From NCBI RefSeq assembly GCF_001458315.1, contig NZ_CYRX01000031.1, positions 248,001 through 312,000 of the forward strand: DNA of 64,000 bases, in the 5' to 3' direction. This document shows positions 40,039 to 48,183 of this stretch, in pieces. The translations under genes were made by a program, and so were the position numbers. The notes beneath the pieces are model-generated. The model saw only the letters and a program-made list of their open reading frames with translations, was not told where the DNA came from and searched no databases. The stretch's first letter is position 1. The number at the start of each line of letters is the position of its first letter. This DNA comes from Thalassobacter stenotrophicus (lineage in GTDB: Bacteria > Pseudomonadota > Alphaproteobacteria > Rhodobacterales > Rhodobacteraceae).

Positions 40039-40942
40039 CGCTTGAGGCCTTGCCCGCGGTTTTGTCGGCTTCTTTGGCCGGAGGCTCCGCATCGCGTTCG
40101 CCGTACATGACAAAGGGCCGTTCGTCGTCTGTAATGATCCGGACCTCGCGACCATCATCGTCGTCGTGCAGCTCATCCCCACCCAAGGTAAAGTGGCGCA
40201 GCACACCGCCAAACGCGCGCTCTAGGTTGGCGCGAGTGAAAATCGTCTCGGTCGGGCCATGGGCCAGCACGGTGCCCTTAACGAGGACCGTCCGATCACA
40301 AAACTCTGGTACTGACCCAAGGTTATGGGTCGAGACCAGCATCACACGTCCTTCATCCCGCAACTCACGCAGAAGTTTGACGATCTGCTCCTCGGTCTGC
40401 ACATCCACGCCGGTGAACGGCTCATCGAGCAAGATGACTTGCCCGTTTTGCGCCAAGGCGCGCGCCAGAAAAACACGCTTTCGCTGACCGCCCGACAGCT
40501 CACCGATTTGACGATGACGGTAGTCGAGCATGCTCACACGCTCCAACGCTTGGGTCACGGCGGCATGGTCCGCAGCGCGCGCCCGGCGCAGCATGCCCAT
40601 GTGGCCATAGCGGCCCATCATCACCACATCCTCGACCAACACCGGGAAAGCCCAATCGACCTCTTCGGCTTGGGGGACATAGGCCACGATGTTGTCTTTG
40701 AGCGCCTGTTTCACCGTACGCCCCATTAGAGTGATCGTGCCGCTTGCAGCCGGCACGAACCCCATGATCGCCTTGAAGAGCGTAGATTTTCCCGCCCCGT
40801 TGACCCCGACCAAGGCCGTCACCGTGCCGCGCGGTATCTCAAAGCTTGCGTGGCGCAGTGCCGTGTGGCCGTTGCGGTAAGTGACAGTGACATCCCGAGC
40901 ACAAATGCCCGATTGGTCGAAAGGGGCATTGGGCGATGTCAT
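40031..40942 (-). CDS. sitB: Metal ABC transporter ATP-binding protein (SitB-like)
   Basis: A 303-residue ABC ATPase. Walker [16 protein letters not shown]-loop [10 protein letters not shown], signature [15 protein letters not shown] and Walker [13 protein letters not shown] are in order, with STH as the switch histidine. The last 50 residues form a highly charged tail (DDDDGREVR, then Lys/Glu/Ala-rich) longer than in typical SitB or ZnuC. It overlaps sitA by 4 bases and sitC by 8. Confidence 0.93.
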   Translation of the reverse strand: MTSPNAPFDQSGICARDVTVTYRNGHTALRHASFEIPRGTVTALVGVNGAGKSTLFKAIMGFVPAASGTITLMGRTVKQALKDNIVAYVPQAEEVDWAFPVLVEDVVMMGRYGHMGMLRRARAADHAAVTQALERVSMLDYRHRQIGELSGGQRKRVFLARALAQNGQVILLDEPFTGVDVQTEEQIVKLLRELRDEGRVMLVSTHNLGSVPEFCDRTVLVKGTVLAHGPTETIFTRANLERAFGGVLRHFTLGGDELHDDDDGREVRIITDDERPFVMYGERDAEPPAKEADKTAGKASSDA

Positions 40943-41823
40943 TCGGCGGTCAGACCTTTCACAACGGTTTGAGAAGTGACGCGCAGCAGATCCAGATACG
41001 TAGGCACAGGGCCGTCTGGTTCACTGAGGCTGTCGACAAACAGAACGCCACCGTACTTAGCCCCCGTTTCACGCGCGACCTGCTCGGCCGGGGCGGTGTT
41101 TACCGTGCTTTCGCAGAAAACGACGGGAATATCATTTTCCCGCACGCCATCAATCACCGCACGCACCTGCTGCGGTGTGCCCACAGCGTCGGTATTCATG
41201 GGCCACAGATACAACTCTTGCAGGCCGAAATCGCGGGCAAGGTAGCTAAACGCGCCCTCACAGGTCACGAGCCAGCGTTTCTCCTGTTCGACCTCGGACA
41301 ACTGAGCGCGCAAAGGTGCGAGGACGCCCTCAATCTCTGCCTTATAGGCGGCAGCATTTGCCGTATAGATCGCCGCATTGTCGGGGTCCGCGTCGGCCAT
41401 CGCCGCGGCGATGTTATCAACATAAACCATCGCCGCATCCGCGCCGATCCAAGCGTGGGGGTTTGTTTTGCCCTGATATGAGCCGCTTGCAATCGCGATA
41501 GGCTCAATCCCGTCCGAGACTGTGACTGATGGGATATCCCCGAGGTTGGACAGAAATTGTTCGAACCAAAGTTCTAGATTGAGGCCGTTCCAAAGGATCA
41601 AATCCGCATCGACTGCGCGGCGCAGATCACCGGGCGTGGGTTGATAGCCGTGGATTTCCGCACCGGGCTTGGTGATCGAAACCACCTCTGCCGCGTCACC
41701 CGCAACATTCGCGGCCATGTCCGCGATAACGGTAAAAGTCGTCACCACCTTTAGCTTATCATCTGCGAAAACCGGGGCGGCCATAAGGCCAAGAGCGAGG
41801 GTCGCTGAGGTCAGTCGGAACAT
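40939..41823 (-). CDS. sitA: Manganese-binding periplasmic protein (SitA-like)
   Basis: A 294-residue cluster A-I solute-binding protein with signal peptide [20 protein letters not shown]. Metal ligands by analogy with PsaA/SitA: His in [12 protein letters not shown], His in TNPHAWIG, Glu in [14 protein letters not shown] and Asp in [12 protein letters not shown] Glu rather than His at the third site and the lack of a His-rich loop favour manganese (or iron) over zinc. The start at 41823 has AGGAGAG immediately upstream. It is the first gene of the sitABCD operon and has a readable promoter. Confidence 0.92.
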   Translation of the reverse strand: MFRLTSATLALGLMAAPVFADDKLKVVTTFTVIADMAANVAGDAAEVVSITKPGAEIHGYQPTPGDLRRAVDADLILWNGLNLELWFEQFLSNLGDIPSVTVSDGIEPIAIASGSYQGKTNPHAWIGADAAMVYVDNIAAAMADADPDNAAIYTANAAAYKAEIEGVLAPLRAQLSEVEQEKRWLVTCEGAFSYLARDFGLQELYLWPMNTDAVGTPQQVRAVIDGVRENDIPVVFCESTVNTAPAEQVARETGAKYGGVLFVDSLSEPDGPVPTYLDLLRVTSQTVVKGLTAE

Positions 41824-41842
41824 TGTCTCTCCTGTCGCTTGG

Positions 41843-41873
41843 ATCATAGTGTTTTTAAGAAGCATTTGCAAAT
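41843..41873 (-). promoter_or_regulatory. sitABCD promoter with palindromic operator over the -35 box
   Basis: On the minus strand TTGCAA (41871-41866) and TATGAT (41848-41843) are separated by exactly 17 bases, a near-ideal sigma-70 promoter. The -35 box lies inside the perfect palindrome ATTTGCAAAT (41864-41873). The predicted start would leave a leader of about 13 bases, just enough for the AGGAGAG site. A repressor on the palindrome would block polymerase, as expected for a Mur/Fur-type manganese regulator in alphaproteobacteria; that identity is inferred. Confidence 0.65.
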
Positions 41874-42123
41874 AGGCAGGCCAAAGTTGCGAACGGATCG
41901 CAATAAGGAACAATTAGGGATAATTTACCAAGGTTCAAGTCCAAGTGCAGTCCAGTAGCAAAAAGCATGAATGACAACGAGCACCGAACCACCCAAACGC
42001 ATCCTAAGCGCCGGCAAAACAGATGAGCGAACCGGCCCGCACCGGCTAAGGCAGGCTGCTGGGGTTGTGTCCCCTGCCCGCTCACACCGGCTCAGTTCTT
42101 TAGCTTCGCGCCCTAAAATCAGC
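41874..42123. other. Gene-free spacer between sitA promoter and the barrel protein gene
   Basis: No reading frame here looks coding. The part next to the promoter is AT-rich (upstream activating region or second regulator site possible). The part from about 42005 to 42100 is GC-rich with three direct copies of ACCGGC and a broken stem (GGGG-TTGTGT-CCCC flanked by GGCAG and TGCC), of unknown meaning. Confidence 0.5.
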
Positions 42124-42145
42124 CGCTAGGCTTACTCGCCTAGCG
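42112..42145 (-). terminator. Probable terminator of the 1930-residue protein gene
   Basis: CGCTAGGC and GCCTAGCG form a perfect 8-base stem (42124-42145) around a six-base loop, starting 7 bases after the stop on the minus strand; four Ts follow after a short gap. Confidence 0.55.
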
Positions 42146-42151
42146 CCACCA

Positions 42152-45100
42152 TCAATTGTTCCAAAAACTGTCCAGCGCCGACGCGAGCCCTTCACCCAAG
42201 AGCAGCGTCAGCCGCAGATATGCACCTTCTTGGTACAACTCCGACTGGCCCGAAACTTGGCCACTGCTGTGGTTATAGCCCAGCGCCATCAGCGTGCCTT
42301 CTGAGGGCGTAAAGCCCAACTCAAGACCCAACCCTTGGCTGGAATTGCCCGCGTCATCGAAAAGATACGAGCCATTCACACCCAGTTGGAAACGTTCCTT
42401 CCAGAAGTCCAGCGCAAGACCCGCCTGCGCCAACTGCGTCGTCGCTTTGGCAGTCGGGCTACCTTGAATATCTGCACGCTGATGGCGGCCAGCGTACTTT
42501 CCGTTCAGGCGCAGATCATCTGTCGCCTCAAAGCTTCCGTCCACGGACCAAAGGTGCGTTTCGGTGCGCTCGCCCCGGTCTTCGATCTGCGCCTCATACC
42601 ACGCCAGAACGTCAAGCCGTGGGTCCGCGATCGGACGATATGCAGCCCCGACCCGCGCCCGAGTACGCAGCACGCGCGTGTCATTGCGGCTATCCAGCGC
42701 GACGCGCCCACGCGCGAGGATGGCCAAATCTGGTGTGGCCTGCGTGGCGAAACCAACGCTGGTGTAATGGGTGCGGCCAGTGTCTTCCCACGTTGTGTCA
42801 AAATCCGCATCACCAACATACCGCTTATCAGGGCCAGTCCACTTGAGCCCCAAAGCCAAGCTGGTCAGCGCGTCATCGCCGCTTTCGACTTTGCGAGAAT
42901 GTTCCAGCCCTGCGCTGATCGTCCAAGCTTCGCCAACGTCCCAACCCATATCCAGGTTCTGGATCACGGTCTCTTCGACTTCGGACGCAGTCTTGGTCAG
43001 CTCTGTCGCCCCCGAAAGCCAATCGTTGAACCTATACTCGCCGCCGACACGTACACGCGTAGACATTCCGTTCGGCTCAAAGATCAGTTCAGCTTCCTCA
43101 AAGGTGCGCGCGCCATTTTCCAAATCGCGGTACACGCCAAAAACAAGCTTGGTATCCTGCGTGCCATTTCCAGCCACCGGCAGATGGAGGCGGGCTTCTG
43201 CCCGGGTGCCGGGTTGATCCATTGGTGTCCAAACGCCGCCCAAGGTGATGGCCGTCTCATTTGTCGTCCCCGTGGCACGGCTATCGCGTGAAACGGTCAC
43301 ACCGAACTCCCCAAGGAAGCCGTCATTGAAGCGGTGCCCATAGAGAGCTTCGAACGTCATGTCCTCCGTATCGCGCACTTGGTCCCGCGTGTATTCCGCG
43401 CTCAGGCCAAATGTTTTGCGTGCGCTCAATTCGGTGTCAAAAGACAACCGCACCTGAGAGGCACCGGCGCGCGTGATCCCATCGCCTGCATCAAAGTTGC
43501 GGCCCGCGTGGATTGCCTCAAATTGCAGGCGGTTCTGGCCGTCTTTACGCTCATAGAACAGGCGCGCTGCCTGATCGGTTTCACCAAGACCATCCTCGCT
43601 ATGCGCGATTTCAGCCTCCCAGACGCCGCCGTTCAAGCGCGACTGGCGGACGTATGCAGCCCGCAGCCGGTTCCGTGTGTCTAGGCCACGCGTGCCATCA
43701 GAGTTCACCACACGCACACCGACTTCGGTATTATCGTTCAGCTGGTAGGCGGCCTCACCGCCGTAAAGCCAGTAACGCTCGGCTTGATCGGCCTTCACCT
43801 CATAGGTCACGCGGGCAGAAACCGGATTGCCATCGAAATCAAACTGACGCAGCGGGATGTCAAAGGTGATCGTGTCGGTGAAATAGTTCAGCAGGTAGTC
43901 GGTGCCACGACGCAGGGGCGTCGTGGACAAGATATCTCCACCGTCAGCATCCCGTACAAGGATTTCGACCCGCTCAGAGCCTGTCACGTAGCCGCCCAAT
44001 GCCAGATCGTAGGGTCCAGACACGCCGCGCCCCGCAATCTCAGCCACCTTTTGGGTCTGATCCGTTTGCACCGCAAAAGCGGACACCGACAGCCGTTCAT
44101 TTTCCCAAAACACCTCTGTCCCGGTGGCAACACGGCGTTCGCCACCCAGCTTGAGGGCTGTGGATTTTGGTTCAATCGCGATGTCACCATAAAGCATATA
44201 GGACTGGCCGCGCTCAATTTTGACAAACAGATTGCTGGACGATTGCGCGTCAAAACCTGTCTCGGAGGTATCACCATAGACGGGGTAATACGCATCGCTG
44301 TCGATATCGCGGAACAAGCGGTCTTCGGTGTCGCCATCAGAATCGTAGCGCAGGGTGAGCAAGGCAGATCCAGCAATCGCCCCTTTGTAGTAAAGCGCCC
44401 CGTTCAGACCGGTTGTCGTATCTTCGAAATGGCTAAAACGATCCGCTTGCAGCAGTGAGCCATTGGCTCCGCCGCCCAAGGCCACGGCCCCCTCGATCAC
44501 ACCGACCAAAATGCGGTCTTCCAAATTGGGCGTGAAGGTCACCTTGGCCTCGGCTTTGCCAAAGCCACTGATCGCAGCAATGGTTTCAGGGCCGGAGGCT
44601 TGGGGTGGGATCAAGTTCACAATCGCTTCACCGTTGTCGATGAACGTTTGCAGGCCGGGTGTTTCGGGGCGGATGTCCGTGACATCCCAGCGCGCATTCC
44701 GCGCCTGAAGCGTGACCACCGCAGACGCGGGCACAACCATACCAGAGGCATCAAGGATGCGGATCGCAACAGGGATCGGCGTATTGGGATCGGCGCTGGC
44801 AATTTTCGGCACCACAATGTCGATGTTTGCGGGCTCGCCCGGTGCAACAAGCGTGATAGAGGTGCGCTGCCGCTCGATCCCAAAGCCGTCACGGCCAATC
44901 AATGTCAGCGTATTCGCACCCGCCCGCAGCTTGGTCGCAACAAATTGGGTGATCTGCACGTTGCGCGTCCGGGACAAGGCATGCTCACCCACGCGGTCTT
45001 GTGCAACAGGGGTGCCATTGATCAGAACCTTGAGGGACAGATCGGCAGGCCCTTTGACACGAAAACTATGCGTACGCGACGCGACCGCGCCAGTTTCGGG

Positions 45101-47944
45101 CACGTCCAAGAAACCGATCATGGGGTCCAACGTTTCCACCAGCTGCTCAAGCGTTGCTTGCGCGCGGGCCGCGTTTGTCGTTGCCACCTCAGTGGATGTG
45201 TCCTTTTGCACCTTGTCGCCGATGATTTGGGTGGATGTCGCCGCACCCGCCTCGGATCGAGCAGTCACGGTGCGACGACCATCTTGGTTGAAGCCGAGTG
45301 CCCGAGGGCGGGACAGGCCGGAATTACCTTCCGCATCAAATTGGGCGCGGCGCTTTGCAACACTCTCGAGGGTCGCTGGGGTGCATATGCCGGCTGCAAA
45401 GTTCTCAGCCCGCACTTCACCGCGCCGCAATGGCACAATCCGTGATCCACCGACACGCAGATCATTGGTGCGCGTCACTGCGACCTTTACGTTGGCTGGC
45501 AGGGTTTGACGTTGGATTTGCAGTGCGTGGGTCACCGGACGCAGACCGCGCAGCGAGTATTTTCCATTTTTGTCGGTCACGACAAACAGGCCGTCTTGGG
45601 TCACCAGCCGCACACCAGGAATGCCCGGCTCGGATGCATCACCTTGCAGGCCATTGCCGTCACAATCCATGAAAACGGTGCCAATGATCGTGCCCTCGCG
45701 TGCGAAGACGCCCGAGCCATTGCTCAGCTCGACAATCGCACGAGCGGGTGGCGATTGGCGTAGCGTCCCTGCCCCCGCTTGATTGCCGCTCAGGATAGCC
45801 GCGTTTTCGAGCGCGCCTTCAGATGCAGCGGCTGAAATGCGTGTCAGATACGTCAACTCTTGGCTAGAGATCGGCATCAGATTGCCGAGGTCAAATGTCA
45901 GCGTGCCGTCAGGCGCCACTGTCGGATCAGCAATCGGCTGGCCGTCCAGGCGGGCAGAGCCTTCGATAAAGCTGAGACCCATGTCGGGCGTGTCCGCAAC
46001 CTCAGCGTTGATCAGCGCCTGATACATATTGTTCGAAACATCGAGGCTATAGCGCAGGAATTCACCGGTTGAGACCACATCCCGCTGTGCGGTTTTTGTC
46101 AGGGCAAGTGGTGTCGCATAAAATGGATCGAGCGGCAGGTCCGAGACGTAAACCCGTCCGCCATCATGCGTGAATGGTGCCCCACGACCAGCGGGTGTCA
46201 CGGTGCGCTCATACCCGGGCAAGGCTGGGCGCACAGTAGGAAAACGCCACTGCGGCGCATTTTCGATGTCAAAGCGGTACTCACCGGGTGCAATCCGGTC
46301 AAAAGCATAAAGCCCCTGCTGGTTGCTAACTGTCCGAGCGACTTCGGCGCCGCTAACGGCATCCAGCAAGACAACCGTGATGTCCTCAATCGGTGTGTTA
46401 TTCATCGCATTGAACACGGTCCGGGCGTTGCCCATCTGCAAAGTGGTCCTCATGCGGCTGATCCCGCAAAACGCGCTGGCTTCCACGGTATCGGCCACAT
46501 TCACCGAAACCACAGAGTCGCCCGCAACCGTCTCAATCATTTCCGCAAGCGGGATCAGCGCAGTTTCAAAGACCCCGGTATCCCCCCCAGTTTCGCGCGC
46601 GAAGGCCGTTTCACGGTCGCCAGTGGCCGCGTTGAGAAGCGTCACGAGCACGGTATCGATGTTGGCCGTTGTGTTGCAGGACGTCGCGTTAACAAGAACG
46701 CGCGCGTCGCTTTGCGTGTCTCCAAATCGCACAACGCTGCGCGTGATAGGATCTACGAAAGAGATAGTGCCGGTGCCCTCAACAGGGGTCTGATACGTCA
46801 CCGTGTTGGAACGTTGGGTGTATGTCTCGGCCCCGGTCACGACGTAGGTCGCCGCTGTATTGTCGATATTCACGGGCGAAAGGCCCGCGTCGACCTGCAC
46901 CGAAAAAGCCACATCAGCGGCGCGACCAACGGCAAAGTCGCCTTCGACAAAAAAAGCAACTTCATCAATCAAAGCCGCAAATAAAGGGGCGGTACTTTCA
47001 TAGGAGCGCGCAGGTGCGCCACGGCTGTGATACAAAGCGGTGATGCCGCCCTGCGCCTCTACGGTTTCGAACATAGTGTTCATTGGCACGATATCGGTGA
47101 TCAAGACACCCGCGGCAGGCACCCCATCGATCAAAATGTCTGCACCGTCTACCGCATCGTAGGCCGGGATTGCCTGCTCCGAGTTGTTGCGCAGTTGCAG
47201 CTGATAGATCAGCGAAGTCCGATCCCCGGTGAACCGAACCTGTTGCTGTTTGCTCAACTCCAAAGCGGTATCAGTGATGGTCACCGTGCTTGTAACGTTC
47301 GCGCTGAGTTCAGGCGAAACCGTTGCCGCGAGTGTTGCCGTCACGTTTTGGTCTGCGCGCGCGCCGGAGGACACGGCAAAAGCATAGATCAGGTTCGTCT
47401 GTTCAGACATCTCAAGCGAAAGTGTATCCCCATGCGAAAGGGCTGGCTCTTGTGGGTCGATCACGCCGTTCCCGTTTACATCGTGATAAAGCGTTGCCTC
47501 TTCAATCGAAGTCACATCGCCGGCCAGACTGATGGCTGGGGTAAATTCCAGATCTGTGTTGCCGGTATTGCGTACTTGAAACTGAAACTGCTCCAACGCA
47601 CCGCGCGACAAACGCAGTTCCATAGCGCCGCTCGCGTCAATTGCGGGCACAGGGGCCACACGAGCCATGACTTCATTGGATTGAATGGTCTCACGGACCC
47701 CGATGGCTGGATTAAAATACGTGGCTTCGGCGACATTCCGGATCAGCGTATCGGCAGGTGCCAATTGGGCCTGAGTGCTTTGAGCGGTCCAAGTGAACAC
47801 AAAGGCGGCAAGGGCTAAGATTGGAAATGCCCATTGGGCTAGCAGCTGAGCCGGTCCAAAGTCAGTGCCGCAAGATACAGTTTTTTGCGCCGCATTCATG
47901 GCGTGACGGGTGCGGGTACGTCCAAAGTTTGTAAAATTCTGCAT
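42152..47944 (-). CDS. Giant surface protein: DUF11/SdrD-B-like repeats plus C-terminal beta-barrel
   Basis: A 1930-residue exported protein. The signal peptide hydrophobic core lies at about 39-58 and ends STQAQ. Region 60-720 holds beta-sandwich modules, with an EF-like loop YHDVNGNGVIDPQEPAL. About 750-850 is an SdrD-B-like/carboxypeptidase-regulatory-like module (GTVFMDCDGNGLQGDASEPG). A linker follows, then a second set of Ig-like domains. From about 1140 (ILVGVIEGAVALGGG) to the end are alternating amphipathic strands with many Tyr, Arg and Asp (LFVKIERGQSYMLYGDI, YRFNDWLSGATELTK, LRTRARVGAAYRP), strongly suggesting an outer-membrane beta-barrel. The ATG at 47944 has AAGGGCGG in front; a TTG 33 bases earlier is possible. 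It follows the 875-residue gene but behind a terminator, so it has its own promoter. Role unknown: surface anchor, adhesin or secretion pore. Confidence 0.85.
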   Translation of the reverse strand: MQNFTNFGRTRTRHAMNAAQKTVSCGTDFGPAQLLAQWAFPILALAAFVFTWTAQSTQAQLAPADTLIRNVAEATYFNPAIGVRETIQSNEVMARVAPVPAIDASGAMELRLSRGALEQFQFQVRNTGNTDLEFTPAISLAGDVTSIEEATLYHDVNGNGVIDPQEPALSHGDTLSLEMSEQTNLIYAFAVSSGARADQNVTATLAATVSPELSANVTSTVTITDTALELSKQQQVRFTGDRTSLIYQLQLRNNSEQAIPAYDAVDGADILIDGVPAAGVLITDIVPMNTMFETVEAQGGITALYHSRGAPARSYESTAPLFAALIDEVAFFVEGDFAVGRAADVAFSVQVDAGLSPVNIDNTAATYVVTGAETYTQRSNTVTYQTPVEGTGTISFVDPITRSVVRFGDTQSDARVLVNATSCNTTANIDTVLVTLLNAATGDRETAFARETGGDTGVFETALIPLAEMIETVAGDSVVSVNVADTVEASAFCGISRMRTTLQMGNARTVFNAMNNTPIEDITVVLLDAVSGAEVARTVSNQQGLYAFDRIAPGEYRFDIENAPQWRFPTVRPALPGYERTVTPAGRGAPFTHDGGRVYVSDLPLDPFYATPLALTKTAQRDVVSTGEFLRYSLDVSNNMYQALINAEVADTPDMGLSFIEGSARLDGQPIADPTVAPDGTLTFDLGNLMPISSQELTYLTRISAAASEGALENAAILSGNQAGAGTLRQSPPARAIVELSNGSGVFAREGTIIGTVFMDCDGNGLQGDASEPGIPGVRLVTQDGLFVVTDKNGKYSLRGLRPVTHALQIQRQTLPANVKVAVTRTNDLRVGGSRIVPLRRGEVRAENFAAGICTPATLESVAKRRAQFDAEGNSGLSRPRALGFNQDGRRTVTARSEAGAATSTQIIGDKVQKDTSTEVATTNAARAQATLEQLVETLDPMIGFLDVPETGAVASRTHSFRVKGPADLSLKVLINGTPVAQDRVGEHALSRTRNVQITQFVATKLRAGANTLTLIGRDGFGIERQRTSITLVAPGEPANIDIVVPKIASADPNTPIPVAIRILDASGMVVPASAVVTLQARNARWDVTDIRPETPGLQTFIDNGEAIVNLIPPQASGPETIAAISGFGKAEAKVTFTPNLEDRILVGVIEGAVALGGGANGSLLQADRFSHFEDTTTGLNGALYYKGAIAGSALLTLRYDSDGDTEDRLFRDIDSDAYYPVYGDTSETGFDAQSSSNLFVKIERGQSYMLYGDIAIEPKSTALKLGGERRVATGTEVFWENERLSVSAFAVQTDQTQKVAEIAGRGVSGPYDLALGGYVTGSERVEILVRDADGGDILSTTPLRRGTDYLLNYFTDTITFDIPLRQFDFDGNPVSARVTYEVKADQAERYWLYGGEAAYQLNDNTEVGVRVVNSDGTRGLDTRNRLRAAYVRQSRLNGGVWEAEIAHSEDGLGETDQAARLFYERKDGQNRLQFEAIHAGRNFDAGDGITRAGASQVRLSFDTELSARKTFGLSAEYTRDQVRDTEDMTFEALYGHRFNDGFLGEFGVTVSRDSRATGTTNETAITLGGVWTPMDQPGTRAEARLHLPVAGNGTQDTKLVFGVYRDLENGARTFEEAELIFEPNGMSTRVRVGGEYRFNDWLSGATELTKTASEVEETVIQNLDMGWDVGEAWTISAGLEHSRKVESGDDALTSLALGLKWTGPDKRYVGDADFDTTWEDTGRTHYTSVGFATQATPDLAILARGRVALDSRNDTRVLRTRARVGAAYRPIADPRLDVLAWYEAQIEDRGERTETHLWSVDGSFEATDDLRLNGKYAGRHQRADIQGSPTAKATTQLAQAGLALDFWKERFQLGVNGSYLFDDAGNSSQGLGLELGFTPSEGTLMALGYNHSSGQVSGQSELYQEGAYLRLTLLLGEGLASALDSFWNN

Positions 47945-48080
47945 GGTGCCGCCCTTCGGAGTTTCCGGGTTTGGCAATCACGCATCACACCGGCTTTCGT
48001 CATTGGGGGTGTTTTGCCAGCGTACGGGGCAGCTTGCCGGGGGGCGAAGGGGTATGGCGCTGACGCAAACAGGCAGATGC

Positions 48081-48096
48081 CTACCCAAAGGGATAG
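48081..48096. promoter_or_regulatory. CTACCC/GGGATAG imperfect inverted repeat upstream of the giant protein
   Basis: CTACCC (48081-48086) and GGGATAG (48090-48096) form an imperfect palindrome 137 bases before the start of the 1930-residue gene. Similar CTATCC/GGATA repeats lie before the periplasmic protein gene (52499-52515) and the 1247-residue gene (55621-55636). A shared regulator is a weak inference. Confidence 0.3.
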
Positions 48097-48126
48097 TTCC
48101 CATTCGCAACAGGGATCGAAAATGCA

Positions 48127-48159
48127 AAAACCCCCGCAAGCATGGCCTGCGGGGGTTTT
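48127..48159 (-). terminator. Rho-independent terminator after the 875-residue protein gene
   Basis: AAAACCCCCGCA and TGCGGGGGTTTT form a 12-base perfect stem around a nine-base loop, with an added T run on the minus strand, 24 bases after the stop. It separates the 174/875-residue operon from the giant protein gene. Confidence 0.93.
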
Positions 48160-48183
48160 GATTGACTGGCTATGTCGACGGTA

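Noticed and set aside
42005-42100. ACCGGC direct repeats as a CRISPR-like array
   Set aside because: Only three six-base copies with irregular spacing and no adjacent cas gene.
42335-47818. Several plus-strand frames of 220-320 codons over the giant protein gene
   Set aside because: The minus-strand frame is continuous for 1930 codons with signal peptide and repeats; the antisense frames are shadows.
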